DNA from: Agriotes lineatus | Taxonomy: Eukaryota; Arthropoda; Insecta; Coleoptera; Elateridae | Assembly (NCBI GenBank): GCA_940337035.1 | Contig: CALNHX010002279.1 | Location: 121,374-185,373, forward strand | Direction: 5' to 3' | DNA: 64,000 nt | Part shown: positions 21,608 through 32,108 of the stretch, piece by piece | Layout: each line of letters begins with the position of its first letter | Position numbering within the stretch: position 1 is the first letter of the stretch | Position numbers and translations under genes: made by a program | Notes under the pieces: model-generated | Told to the model about the DNA's origin: nothing | The model's database searches: none | The model's input: only the letters and a program-made list of their open reading frames with translations

Positions 21608-24600
21608 CTGTCCGCTTTTTGAAAAATGCGTAAATAGTAAACTCATACGTCAAACTGACACCGACAAATCATTTAAAATGCGTGAAAAGCATTTTGAACC
21701 AAAGTATATTGTTACAATTGAGCACGACTATTGTAAGATTGACAATACTTATTAAACAATATTGCTATTTGAATTTACTTAAAATATATTTGTTATTCGC
21801 AAATATTTTGTTTGAATTTTCCATAATTATTGTAAACTTCAGAACCATATTCCGATTTATGCGGTTCAAAACTTTAAAATCGAGATTCTGATGAAGGCAA
21901 ATTATGTATATGCAAAATTTGTATTGGTGTTGACGGCATATCTTGATTAATCCAAATATCGTAGTAATGGCGTATTTAAATTTTGCCGCTTTGCTAGAAT
22001 AGTTTCTGGCCCACCCATTGTAGGGCGCTGAAACTTTTATACAAGCTTACTATGGAAGAAATCGCTGTATTAGTGGTTGCTTTGTGTCGTAAGCGTCCTG
22101 TGCTATAATTATCTGGTCATCCGCGAAGTTAAGTGTGAACAGGCAATTGTCCTCTATTGGTACACCAATACCGGCACAGCTTCTTTTCCATTTTTCTAAT
22201 ACATGTTCTAAATATATGTTGAAGAGTAGTGGTGATAAGCAGCAACAATGTCTTAAGCCTTTTGATGTTTCTATAGGTCTTGATAGTCTTTGCCCTATTT
22301 TTACGTACGACTTATTATTATTATATAGTTCTTTTATAATCCTGATCATATGCGCGTCTACGCCTAGGGTATCCAGTGCTTGCCATAATTTCTCCCTGGG
22401 AACTGAATCGTATGCCTTCTCTAAGTCGATAAAAGCCAGGTGGGTTTCTTGTCCTTTAGATATTCTTTTCTCTGTTAGTTGTTGTAGGATAAAAATATTA
22501 TCAGTGCATGATCGTCCTCTTGTGAATCCACTTTGTTCCTCACTTATCTTACGTTGTGTCATTAGTTGTAATTTATTTTTAATTATTTTCCCAAATACTT
22601 TACTCATCGTGCTCATTACACTGAGTCCTCGATAGTTATCGGTATCTCTCCTAGAACCTTTCTTATGTACTGATGTTATATAGGATATCTGCCATTGTGT
22701 AGGAACAATGGAACACTGTATACACTTATTCATCAATTTCTTAATTCGTTCTTTCAGTTTTCTTCCCCCATATTTTATTAATTCCGCTGGTATTCCTCCT
22801 GGCCCCGTGGCTCTCCCATTTTTTAAGAGCATTATGGCGTTATCTACTTCTGTCTGGTTTATTTCCATGTGTGTCTGACTTATGTTATATTGATCTTCAT
22901 TTGTTGTTGGTGTAAATTGTTCTCTCTTCTCTACAAGTAACTCTTCATAGTGTTTGATCCATTCTTCTTCTTTGATCCACTCAACTCTACTTTCGGTGGT
23001 ATTCTTTTTCATACTCTTTAAAGTTCTCCAGACTTCCGTAGATTGTGCTCCTCCTATCATTGCATCTATTTCCATACACTTCTTCTCCCAGGATCGATTC
23101 TTTTCTTCTCTTATTTTCCTTTTCACCGATCTTTGTAATGCCTTATATTGTGTATAATTATCTGTTGTTCTGTTACTTAACCATTGGTTATAGGCTTGTT
23201 TCTTTTCCTTGACTGCGTTTTCTATTTCATTTGTCCACCATATTTGTTTGGTCTTGCTTTTTTCTTTTCCTCTCCCAAAGCTTCATATGCTGCTTGATGT
23301 AATGTATTTATTATCTGCTGATGTTCTTCTTCAATATCCTCTATTTCACGTGTGTCTTCTAATTTTTTTTTCCAGTCTCTGCTCATATAAACGTCTTATG
23401 CTTTCATATTGTAATAGATATATTTTATATTGCGGTACACTTTTTAGTTGCTGTGGTTGATTATTTGTTTGTATAGGTTTTTCTTTCGCCAAATATGCTG
23501 GTGTAGGAAATATAACTTTTGCTTTCACCAAATAATGGTCGGAAGCCACAATTGGGTCCTCTTTGAACTCTTATGTCTTGCATTATTTTCCACGATCCCT
23601 GTTTGGTAATTACGTAATCCAGAATTGATTTTTGGTTCAGTGATGGTCTTTCCCATGTAAACTTATGAATTTCCTTGTGTTGGAAAAAGGTGTTGCCTAT
23701 TTTTAGATTATATTGTTTACATATACTAATCAATCTTTCTCCGTTTTCATTTAGAGTGTTTTCTCCATATTGTCCCACCACATCGTCATTTCCTCTTTTT
23801 CCAACTCTAGCATTTAGATCGCCAATAATTATCACTTCCTGTCTGTTTTTGATGCTGTCTAACTCATTACTAAGGGTGTTATAAAATTCTTCCTTTTCCC
23901 TTACGGGCGCGTCTTCGTTTGGGGCATACACCGTTAGTATTACTATTTCTATTCCGTGTCCTGTGATCATTACCCTTAAGCATCTTTCCGACACATATTT
24001 AACTTCTGTAATTAGTTTATTTATTTTTCTCGTTATTATTACAGCAACACCCGCTTTTGCTCTTTGTGCTTTGTCTACACCTGACCAGTAGCACACATAT
24101 TCGTTCATCATCATGCTTCCGTTACCTTTCTTTTTTGTTTCAGTAAGACCTATGATATCCATTTTATGATCTTTTGCTTCTTTCATAATCTCTCTTGTTT
24201 TATTCGATAAACCCTGTACGTTCCATGTTCCGATGTGCGTTGTCCTTTTCCTGAGCTTGGTTCGTCTTCTGTTTTGACCGTCCGTGTTCCGAGGCAATGC
24301 GTTAGGATTTTTAGCATTTTTAAAGGTTTTACGGGTGCCGGAGTGCTGGTCCGAAGCCCCAACCCCCAACCTGGAGGACCAGAGTATCTCTCTTAGTCTG
24401 GCTCCTCACCTAAGACCTGTCCAGCACGGGAGACCCCACCAATAGCTAAGCTACCGCTGGCATAGCTCTTAAGGTCCTTGAAGCGCGCAAGCCTCACCAC
24501 CCGGCAAAGTATGCCTACGTCAAGGTGGAGATACCATCGGGAGGTATAAAATGTGTACTCCTCAAATTTTCCTCCATGGAATTTTTGGGTAGATAATGAC

Positions 24601-24821
24601 TATGGTGCATCAATTATGAGTAAGAAAGAAATATTGTCTGTCAAAATGATCAAAATCATTTAAGCCATTTTTTAGCAAAAAATGGTTTTTCGAGTCTATC
24701 TGAGCCGAGCCGTGCGGAGCAAAGCCGACCCGAGGCCGTAAATACCGGCTCCGTCCGCAACAATTTGGCGCCTGTGACGTGTGTCTTGCTCTTGTCGTAA
24801 AGTGTAATTTATGCTGTAACA

Positions 24822-26765
24822 GACTTGCTTAGAGTTGACTGGAGTTGTAGGGGCCCCTGTAATAGTACATTTGGAACATATTTTGTACTACAACAAATAT
24901 TTTTGCATCCAGAAAATTCAAATTTTCTAGTTTAGCTTTCAATTACGTTAAAGTGGCCCAAAAGTACGTTTTTTAGTAAATATTAAGTACAGAGAATATT
25001 AATTACTGTGCTAATAAAATAGGTTAGTGTCACTCATAATGTAAGCATTTTAGGTCGAGGAAGCGTGCTATCTTTAACAGATGCTCAATGACTTGCTTTA
25101 GAGTTCACTGGAGTTGTAGTAGCCCCTTAAATAGTACATTTGGAACGCATTTATTTGTATATCACTACTACAACAAAATTTCCTGCATACAGATCATTCA
25201 AATTCTACAGTTTAGTATTTAGGTACGTTAAAACGTCTCAAAGACACCTTTGTCAGTAAATCTGGCAACCTAATTCAAGTTAAAATACTTATATAATTAT
25301 CGGTATCAACTGTTTTTTAGCACAATAATATTATCTGCACCTAATATTTACTGCAAAATGTTGTTTTCACGTAATTAAACGTAATTAAAAACGAATGTGG
25401 ATAATTTGAATTTTCTGGATGCAGAAAAAAATTTCGTAGTAGTGGTGTACGGCTAATCGTGTACTAAATGTACTATTACAGGGACAACTACAACTCAGTC
25501 AACTCTAAGCAATTCATTGAGCACCTGTTAACGATGGGACACTTACTTGAGCTAAAATTCTTATAGCTTATATCGTCACTAACTGTTTAATTAGCACAGT
25601 AACATTATCTGTACATAATGTTTACTACAAAGGGTGCCTTTTAAACGTTTCAACGTAATTAAAAACTAAACTAGAGTATTTGAATTTTCTGTGTGCAGAA
25701 AAATTGTTATAGTAGTGATATAAACCTAAATAGATTCCAAATGTACTATTACGTACAGGCGCTACTACAACTCCAGTCAACTCTAAGAAAGTCTTTGAGC
25801 ATCTGTTAACGCTGGCACGCTAACTCGGGCTAAAATGTGTATATAATTAGCGGCACTAATTGCTATATCAGCACAGATGTGTTTCAGACGTTTTAACGTA
25901 ATTCAAAACTAAACTGGAGAATTTGAATGATTTTTATGCAGAAAAAAATGTTGTCGCGATGTATGGCTAAATGTTTTCTAAATGTACTAAGCAACTACAA
26001 CACCAGTCAATTCTAAGCAAGTCATTGACCACCTGTTAACGATGGCACGCTTTCTCGAGCTTAAAGGTTTATATTACTAGCGGCACTAATGGTTTTATTA
26101 GCACAGCAATATTATCTCGACTTAATATTTACTGCAAAAGGTGCCTTTCAGACGCTCTAACGCAATTGAAAACTAAACTGGTGAATTTGAGTTTTCTGGA
26201 TGCAGAAAAATTTGTTGTAGTAGTGATATTCGGCTAAACGTGTTCTAACTGTACTATTACAGGGACAATTACAACTCCAGTCAGTTCTAAGCAAGTCATT
26301 GAGCACCTGTTAACGATGGCACGCTTACTCGAGCAAATTGCTTACATAATGAGCGGCACTTAATGTTTTGTTAATATTATAATATTCTGTATGGAGAATT
26401 TCAATTTTCTGTATGCAGAAAAAAATGTTGTAGCAGTGATGTATGGCTAAATGTGTTTCAAATGTACTATTACAGAAGCTACTACAGCTCCAGAAAACTC
26501 TAAGCAAGCAATTGAGCACCTGTTAACAATGGCACGTTAACTCGAGCTAAAATGCTTATATTATGAGCGAAAGCGACACTAACTGTTTTATTAGCAGAAT
26601 AATATTTTCTATAGTTAATATTTAGTGTAAAACGTGCCTTTCAGACGTTTTAATGTAATTTAAATCTAATGCAGGAAAATTTGTTATAGTCGTGATATAT
26701 GGCTAAATGTTTCCAAATGCACTACTAGAGGGGCTACTACAACTGCAGTCAACTCTAAGTAAGTC
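24822..26765. repeat. Satellite array, ~210-280 bp monomers, with a strand switch
   Basis: About seven to eight monomers share the words CTACAACTCCAGTCAACTCT, TTGAGCACCTGTTAACGATG, AATGTACTATTACAGGGGC and TTTGAATTTTCTGGATGCAG. Two monomers at the left (24822 to about 25265) are inverted; the rest (about 25270-26765) run in the opposite direction. The CACCTGTTAAC word recurs at about 25519, 25797, 26026, 26301 and 26514, so monomer length varies by internal deletions. It encodes nothing. Confidence 0.8.
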
Positions 26766-26767
26766 AT

Positions 26768-26850
26768 TGAGTCGAGCACGAACTCGAGTTTGAGCTGGTG
26801 TTCGAACTGGGGCTCGAGCTCGTGCTCGAGTTTGTGTTCGAAACGAAACT
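26768..26850. repeat. CTCGAG/GAGCTC-rich simple sequence at the satellite edge
   Basis: A near-6 bp rhythm of CGAGCT, CTCGAG and TTCGAAC follows directly after the last satellite monomer. Read on the minus strand it would give an EHELE-type acidic/basic repeat, but no gene context supports translation. Confidence 0.6.
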
Positions 26851-28630
26851 GCACTTCACTCTCGGCCCTGCACTGACCGCCCTTAGCGTGAATATTTTTG
26901 CCAGGTTTAAATATTGTCACCATATGCTATTGCGGCTTCACACGGGCGTTTGTAGTCATGTGTCCAGGTGTAGTTAAACTGTTGGTATTTTCTTTTTTAA
27001 TAGTCAAGCAATTCCTACACTTCGAAACCAGCAATGGTAAGAGGTTCCGAATAAGTAACTCTTCAATAAATACAAGTTCTGGAAACTATTGAAAGGAAAC
27101 CTATAATTTGGCTAAATAAGTTGGTTGTATTAGGTAGTTAACAGATGTTATTTTTATTATGGGATTTCACTTTGGCAAATAACATCTTTCAAAACGTAGC
27201 TACTGTAGAAGTTCATTCTCTTTAAATATATACATTAGCCTATTTATCGAAGAAGAAAAGTTAATTTCTAAAACACTTTTGTAGTACTCTAGTATTAATA
27301 TGCGGGTGTTTCAGGAAACAATTGGCTTCACTGTTTTATCATTTACATAGTCAGTTATAGATTGCGCGCCCTCAGTAGAGAAAAAGTTAAACGTCACGCA
27401 GCAGTCGTAGAGATGGGGTAAACGGTACATTTCGAAAAAAATCATTTCTAACTTGTTTCAGTCGCCGCACGCATTGACCAGCGGCAGAGAACGGTTGGGT
27501 GCTCGGAGCATACTGGCTGGGAGAACGAACACAGGTCAACAATAAATAGTAACATTATACCCGCATAACTGTAAATGTAAAAAAAAAATGAGAAAAATGT
27601 CCGAAACACGTCTTTTAATTTAATACAATTACTACCGCTGTCATTGATAATTTAGACATAACACTGTAAAACCATGCAGTTAAGAATAATTACTAAAAAC
27701 AAGTAAAAGTAAAAATGGGTACATACCATTAATTACAATTTTTAAATTGTTTTAAATAATTTTGTTAAATGATTGTTATCGCCGTATTGTAATGGTATAA
27801 TGCAATTCTGGTTGCATTCCAAACGTACAAAAACTAAAGAATGATTCAAATAGGCCCCGAAATCGTATTCTATTTATTGCAACAATAATTCACTGGTAAA
27901 ATTTGATAATTACATAAGAATGATTACCAATAACTGCGATTTAATTAACAAAGATTAGTACTTGAAAATGTCGGCAGGGTTGGGTTTAGTTTATTTTTAT
28001 AATTATGCTCGGTGTGGCAAATGCATCTAATTTATGATGACTGACAGGTTAATAGTGTAACGTCAAGACAGAATAATGAATCACTTAAATACAGAGATGT
28101 TTCGAAGCGATACAAAAGTTTTATGTAGTGGTTCTGTATTCATTTCATTATACCAACAATCGATAACGCAGCTGAAGGGTTACAAAGCAGTGTACGGAAG
28201 CACAGAAGTATAAAGAACATGTGAAATAAAGCTGAAAATGAAACAAGACTGCAATACAGTGCTAAATAACTTGTGAACCAGTGTTTATAAACTAAAAGTC
28301 CATAAAAGCAATCAAAGTGCAGTTAAAGTGCTCCGAATGACATTTAGCAAAAGCAATTTAGCATTTAAACTTACTTGAAACATTTGTTAACTTATTGCTG
28401 ATACCTAGATGTTCAATTATTGTTTTTTTATTAGGGAAGCTGTTTATAAGATTCGCTCCCACTTTTGATTTGAATTTCTGCATTAAAAGTTATAATTTGT
28501 GCAAGTTGTTGGTTTTTATTTATTCGCCAATGTGCAGAACCCGGTTGTGTTTAATTTCATAAAGTGCAGTTCCAGAGGAAATTGATCCTGAAGCTTCGCC
28601 ATTCATTGGTGTTCGACTTCGAAGATATTT
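26851..28630. other. Gene-free stretch, unassigned
   Basis: AT-rich with a moderately GC-rich patch at 27460-27540. No coding region, repeat family or regulatory element could be supported. Confidence 0.3.
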
Positions 28631-28665
28631 TGGCAAGTTTTGAAGCTGCGGGTAGCAGATAGCAA

Positions 28666-29046
28666 TATGCAGAGTATAGAGGGGCCCTTGAAGGTAGCAG
28701 CAGTTGAAGACGTTCCGCGAGGGAATTACGAGGGTGGCGTCCCTTGAAAACGTGATCCGGTCAACTTTTGAAGCCAGATCGAGACGGCTGGAAGCCGAGA
28801 GCGGTACAGTCCAGGGTACAACAGCTGGGGAAGACTTCTTTCGTGGTCCGAAAGCAGGTTACAGCCGGTGAAGACGTTCCAGGAGGTAATTACAAGCTTG
28901 GCGTCATCCCATTCTGCAGTGGACGGACATGGATTCGTAAAGCAGGAAATAAACAGTTGCTAAATTCTACTGCAGTGAAAAGCGGCAGCTGCATGTTTTT
29001 AGCTGAGCGTACTGAATTTCTATACAGCCAATACTGGACGAGTTAA
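28666..29046 (+). other. Possible short coding segment with an internal repeat
   Basis: Two ~38 bp direct repeats (28706-28743 and 28868-28906) both read in a plus-strand frame as a similar peptide: VEDVPRGNYEGGV and GEDVPGGNYKLGV. The downstream one lies in a 92-codon open frame (28768-29046; its first codon is TTG, not ATG). The GC content is higher than in the flanks. Conservation of the peptide in the repeats hints at past coding use, but the family is unknown and splice sites are unclear. Confidence 0.25.
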
Positions 29047-29576
29047 GTAGCAAGTGCGTGCAACACAAAACAGGAGGACGAATGAATTTGCGTGGTTTTT
29101 CTCAACTAAGAAGGCGCCTGCCGTACATAGTTAATCCGAAGTCTTTCTACCATTAGATGTAACACACTTTTGTCATTTAACAAAACATTACTTTTATATA
29201 AATGTTTATTTAGTTATTTAGTTAAACGTCTACTCATCCAAAAAACGACAATGACGCTGTATTTCAGAACAGGAGAGGTGGTATAATTATTCCACTTCCA
29301 ATGGGACATATTAAATACAGTGCCCGATTGCAATATTTAACTGTGTAGCTTCTTACAACTTTTGCTAACTGTACAAAATATTCTATTAAACAGTTGTTAG
29401 AAGAGAGTCATACTTAAAATAGTATTTAAATAAAACTACAAGCTCTTAATGTCAAATTTTGCATTTGCATGTAACGGCTCTTATAATAAAATTATAACTT
29501 TATTACTTTAAAACAGTATTAACCTGCTAAACTATAATTTTAATTGTCGACAATTTAATATCCAAAATAAAATAAT

Positions 29577-30260
29577 AGTAGATTATGTTATTAGGAGTAA
29601 AAGTGATACTTTATGTGGCGAAGCTGAAGTTTATTTAGCCGAACGTTAGTGAGGCAAATAATTCAGCTAAGCCACATAAAGTCACTTTTACTCCGAATAA
29701 TATATACTATTTTATCCGCAAACGTATTCAGGTAAATTTCATTAATATCAATTTAAAAAAAAAGAATGCATCGGCCGGGAATCGAACCCAGGCCACCCGC
29801 GTGACAGGCGAGCACTGTACCCCTGCGCCAACCTCTGTTGTTTAAATAACGCGCTACTGTAATGATATATGAACATACTGATCACCCAAGCTAATAGCAC
29901 ACGGCCACAGCAGCTGTCACACCATAACCCAGGGCGACAGATGCTCCGATCCGCTGCTTAAAGGTTTATTTAAATTAAAACTTTTTCGTACTCTTTTTGA
30001 AAATAAAAACCGGCCTACGATCTAAGTCTAAAAATTAGCAAAATTTTAAGCCATCATACAATTTAATCGGGCCCGTTATCTTCGGAGGAGATAGCGAACA
30101 AACAGAAAGGAAGAAAGAGAGCAACGATTTTGTGTGCTTAGGCAGATAAGTACGCAAAAGTCGCTATTTTATCTGCTTACGCACATAAAGTGACACTTTT
30201 ACCTTGTCAATAAAAACTCATAAGTTGTCAGTTTTGTGACGTTTGCGGATAAAATCCATT
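29577..30260. mobile_element. Palindromic element holding a tRNA-Gly-like unit
   Basis: AGTAAAAGTGATACTTTATGTGGC pairs both with GCCACATAAAGTCACTTTTACT at about 29671-29692 and more loosely with GCACATAAAGTGACACTTTTAC at 30181-30202. TTTTATCCGCAAACG (29711-29725) pairs with CGTTTGCGGATAAAA (30239-30253). The tRNA-like unit sits between the second pair. Relatives of the AGGAGTAAAAG...CTTTATGTGGC arms occur at 32516-32600, 32803-32892 and 33400-33447. Confidence 0.5.
29767..29838 (-). pseudogene. tRNA-Gly-like pseudogene, anticodon changed to GTC
   Basis: The minus strand reads GCTCGCCTGTCACGCGGGTG in the anticodon arm and GGGTTCGATTCCCGGCC in the T arm, with a CATCGG/CCGATG-type acceptor 3' half, all close to insect tRNA-Gly(GCC). 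The D arm is disturbed (GGCGCAGGGGTAC) and the anticodon position reads GTC rather than GCC. Nine T residues, a pol III terminator, follow directly downstream (complement of the A run at 29756-29763). It lies in a repeat unit shared with 62605-63005. Confidence 0.6.
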
Positions 30261-30573
30261 TATTTCATACTGATGTCAAAAATGACATTTTTCGGATTAT
30301 TTATGGTACAAAAAACGGAACAATAAAATCCTAGTACTTTAAAGTAAAATTTTAAAGTTCAAGTACTTTAAAATTATACGTCAGTTGTTGACATGAAATT
30401 TGAAATGATTTACAACTTTTTATTTAAAATTCATTAAAACTTGCAGTATGAAATAAACCGTTGTATTCACCACGAATGAAAAGTGTTTTAAAGGTCCTCG
30501 CAAGTAATTCCGTAAACAACTTTCTCGTCTTTAAAATGCCACTTTTTGTTCTAGATAAATAAACTACTATTAA

Positions 30574-32108
30574 TCAAAACGAATAAATGGAAGAATTTTG
30601 TAAGTCATTAAAATCTTCTGTCACATTTTCTTCTTTAATTGTGTTTATTGTGTCTATACTTATAAATTCAACTGTTTTCTTGTCATTCACTACTTCATCT
30701 TTTGCAGGACTAAAATTGTCTGTAATTGTTTCTATCACATGATTTACAGCTACATTTGATTTATTTTCACACAAATGCATCTTCTTGTGTGTCCTAAAAC
30801 TAGCTTCTTGAACCGTTCGAAAGAAACACAATTTACACACAAAATCGTCCCCTTTGTCATGAGCTTGCATATGCTTTTCCAAAGGCTTCTTGTAGCCAGC
30901 ACTGTAATCGCACAAACTGCATTTAAATGGTTTATCTTTTTCCAGCAGTTTAGCCTTGGTTTGGTCGGAATTCTTATGTTTCCTTTTTCTTAGATACCCA
31001 CTGTGCGTTTTCATATGTTTCTTAACGGAAGTCAACTGGGCAGCTCGATAGTCGCATTCGGTACATGCATAAGGTCTTTCACCGGTATGAGTTCTAATAT
31101 GCGATACCAACAAGGATCGTAGAGAAGCTGTATAATCGCAATAACTGCACTTAAACGGCCTTATGCCAGAGTGTATCCTCATGTGAGTTTTTAAATCATC
31201 CTTTCTTGTTGCTCTATAATCACACTCGGTACATGGATATGGTCGCTCACCTGTGTGGGTTGTGTAATGCTTCTTCAGCTCACACCTATAAACTCCAGCA
31301 AAATCACACAAGTCACACTTGAAGAACTTTTCGCCTCTGTGAATTCTAGTATGACGAGTTAGAGATCTTAAATTCACAGCACTGTAGTCACACAGGTCAC
31401 ACTTATACGGTTTGTCGCCATTATGACTTCTGATGTGACTTACCAACCTCTCCTTTATGGCGGCACTATAATCACACAAATGGCAGCTGAAACGGCCTCT
31501 GTTCAGAATGGTTTATGATATGTTCCTGTAGCTGGGCTTTTCGAAATGCCGAGTAGTCACATAGTTTGCACTTGAAAGGTTTCTCCGAGCGATGAATGAT
31601 TAGATGCTGCTTCAGGTAGCCTCTCTGTACAGTGCTGTAATCACATAGCTCGCACTTGTAGGGTCTGTAAGACGTGTGCCTTCTGATGTGCACCTTCAGC
31701 GAGTGCTTGCGGGCACATCTGAAGTCGCATTTGGTACATTCGAAGGGCTTTTCGCCAGTGTGCTTGCGCAAATGATGGACCAAACTGGCGCTTGCTGCTG
31801 CACTGAATTCGCAGAGACTGCATTTGTAACGCTTGTTTTTCTGAGGGTACTTTCAGGATTCGCCTCTCGCAACGCTTCGTATTTTATGCTAATTTCATCG
31901 ACATTCAGTGGCTCTACCTTGGTATTGCAGTCTGCCCCTTCATTCTTTATGACAAATACCATTTCACTGTCCTGCCCTTCAGCAGGAGCTTCTTTGCTAT
32001 TTACTTGCTTACTTAAGTTTTTGGAAATTGAATAGTACTGTTGCACTACATCGGGTTCTTGTTTACACTGGGTACGCACTCAGAAGCTTCAGTTTCTGTA
32101 TTATCCAT
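30574..32108 (-). CDS. C2H2 zinc-finger protein, 12 fingers, three frame breaks
   Basis: The probable start is the ATG at 32108 (MDNTETEASE), about 511 codons in all. Residues after the N-terminal region form 12 C2H2 fingers of the CxxCDYSA-x(n)-H-x3-H type joined by TGEKPF-like linkers, the usual layout of DNA-binding transcription factors of the nucleus. The N-terminal part has several psi-K-x-E sites (CKQEP, IKNEG, TKVEP), possible SUMO-acceptor motifs. Three single-base indels break the frame: near 32078 (after SE), in the T5 run at 31836-31840 just before KNKRYKC, and at the A3 run 31490-31492 in finger 5. Either the locus is decaying or these are consensus errors; fingers on both sides of each break are undamaged. 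It resembles 53726-55474 in finger type and in the C-terminal finger followed by an acidic tail. Confidence 0.8.

Larger units (their letters stand above)
20149..22086. mobile_element. Element inserted in the LINE, 8 bp duplication TCGTAAGC
   Basis: The tips are CACAAAGCAACCACTAA (20149-20165) and its exact inverse TTAGTGGTTGCTTTGTG (22070-22086). The duplication TCGTAAGC (20141-20148 and 22087-22094) is perfect and its removal restores the LINE frame. Without its nested guests it is about 770 bp and non-coding. It contains three direct copies of a GGCCCACCC..GGGCGCT-type block near 20213, 20413 and 22009. An 8 bp duplication fits hAT or P-type transposition; the tips do not decide between them. 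Confidence 0.85.
19417..24369 (-). pseudogene. Endonuclease/reverse transcriptase ORF of the LINE, frameshifted and split
   Basis: Frame one (to about 23545) is an AP-endonuclease with GTWNVQGL, LTETK, VYAPNED and GDLNARVG. A frameshift near 23545 follows, just before the SDHYLV motif, and another near 23360. The third frame (about 23290-22087) carries the reverse transcriptase with DNYRGLSVM, EEQSGFTRGRS, FIDLEKAYDSVP and the catalytic FADDQ. The insertion lies right after AQDAYD; the text resumes at 20140 with LEFMLKRLHKYYQEMG, and continues through FKYLGVLF to the C-terminal domain (RSLKWFGHLMRM, KRGRPRRSW, RWRLGLGRR). Few mutations besides the two frameshifts suggest a fairly young copy. 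The 5' start codon is not clear. Confidence 0.85.
19402..24544 (-). mobile_element. Apparently full-length non-LTR retrotransposon (APE type, RTE-like)
   Basis: Identical 13 bp flanks TATAAAATGTGTA (19389-19401 and 24545-24557) mark both ends. Read on the minus strand the element has a ~175 bp 5' region, one long coding region (endonuclease, reverse transcriptase, C-terminal domain) and a short AAATATATATAT-type tail. Removing the 1946 bp insertion with its target copy leaves about 3.2 kb, short but complete for this group. Clade placement as RTE-like rests on the DNYRG, EEQSGF and FADDQ motifs and on the absence of an ORF1 or RNase H; it has not been tested by phylogeny. Confidence 0.88.

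Noticed and set aside
24822..26765. Possible CRISPR-like array
   Set aside because: Units are over 200 bp, diverged, with no constant short repeat and unique spacers; it is a eukaryotic satellite.
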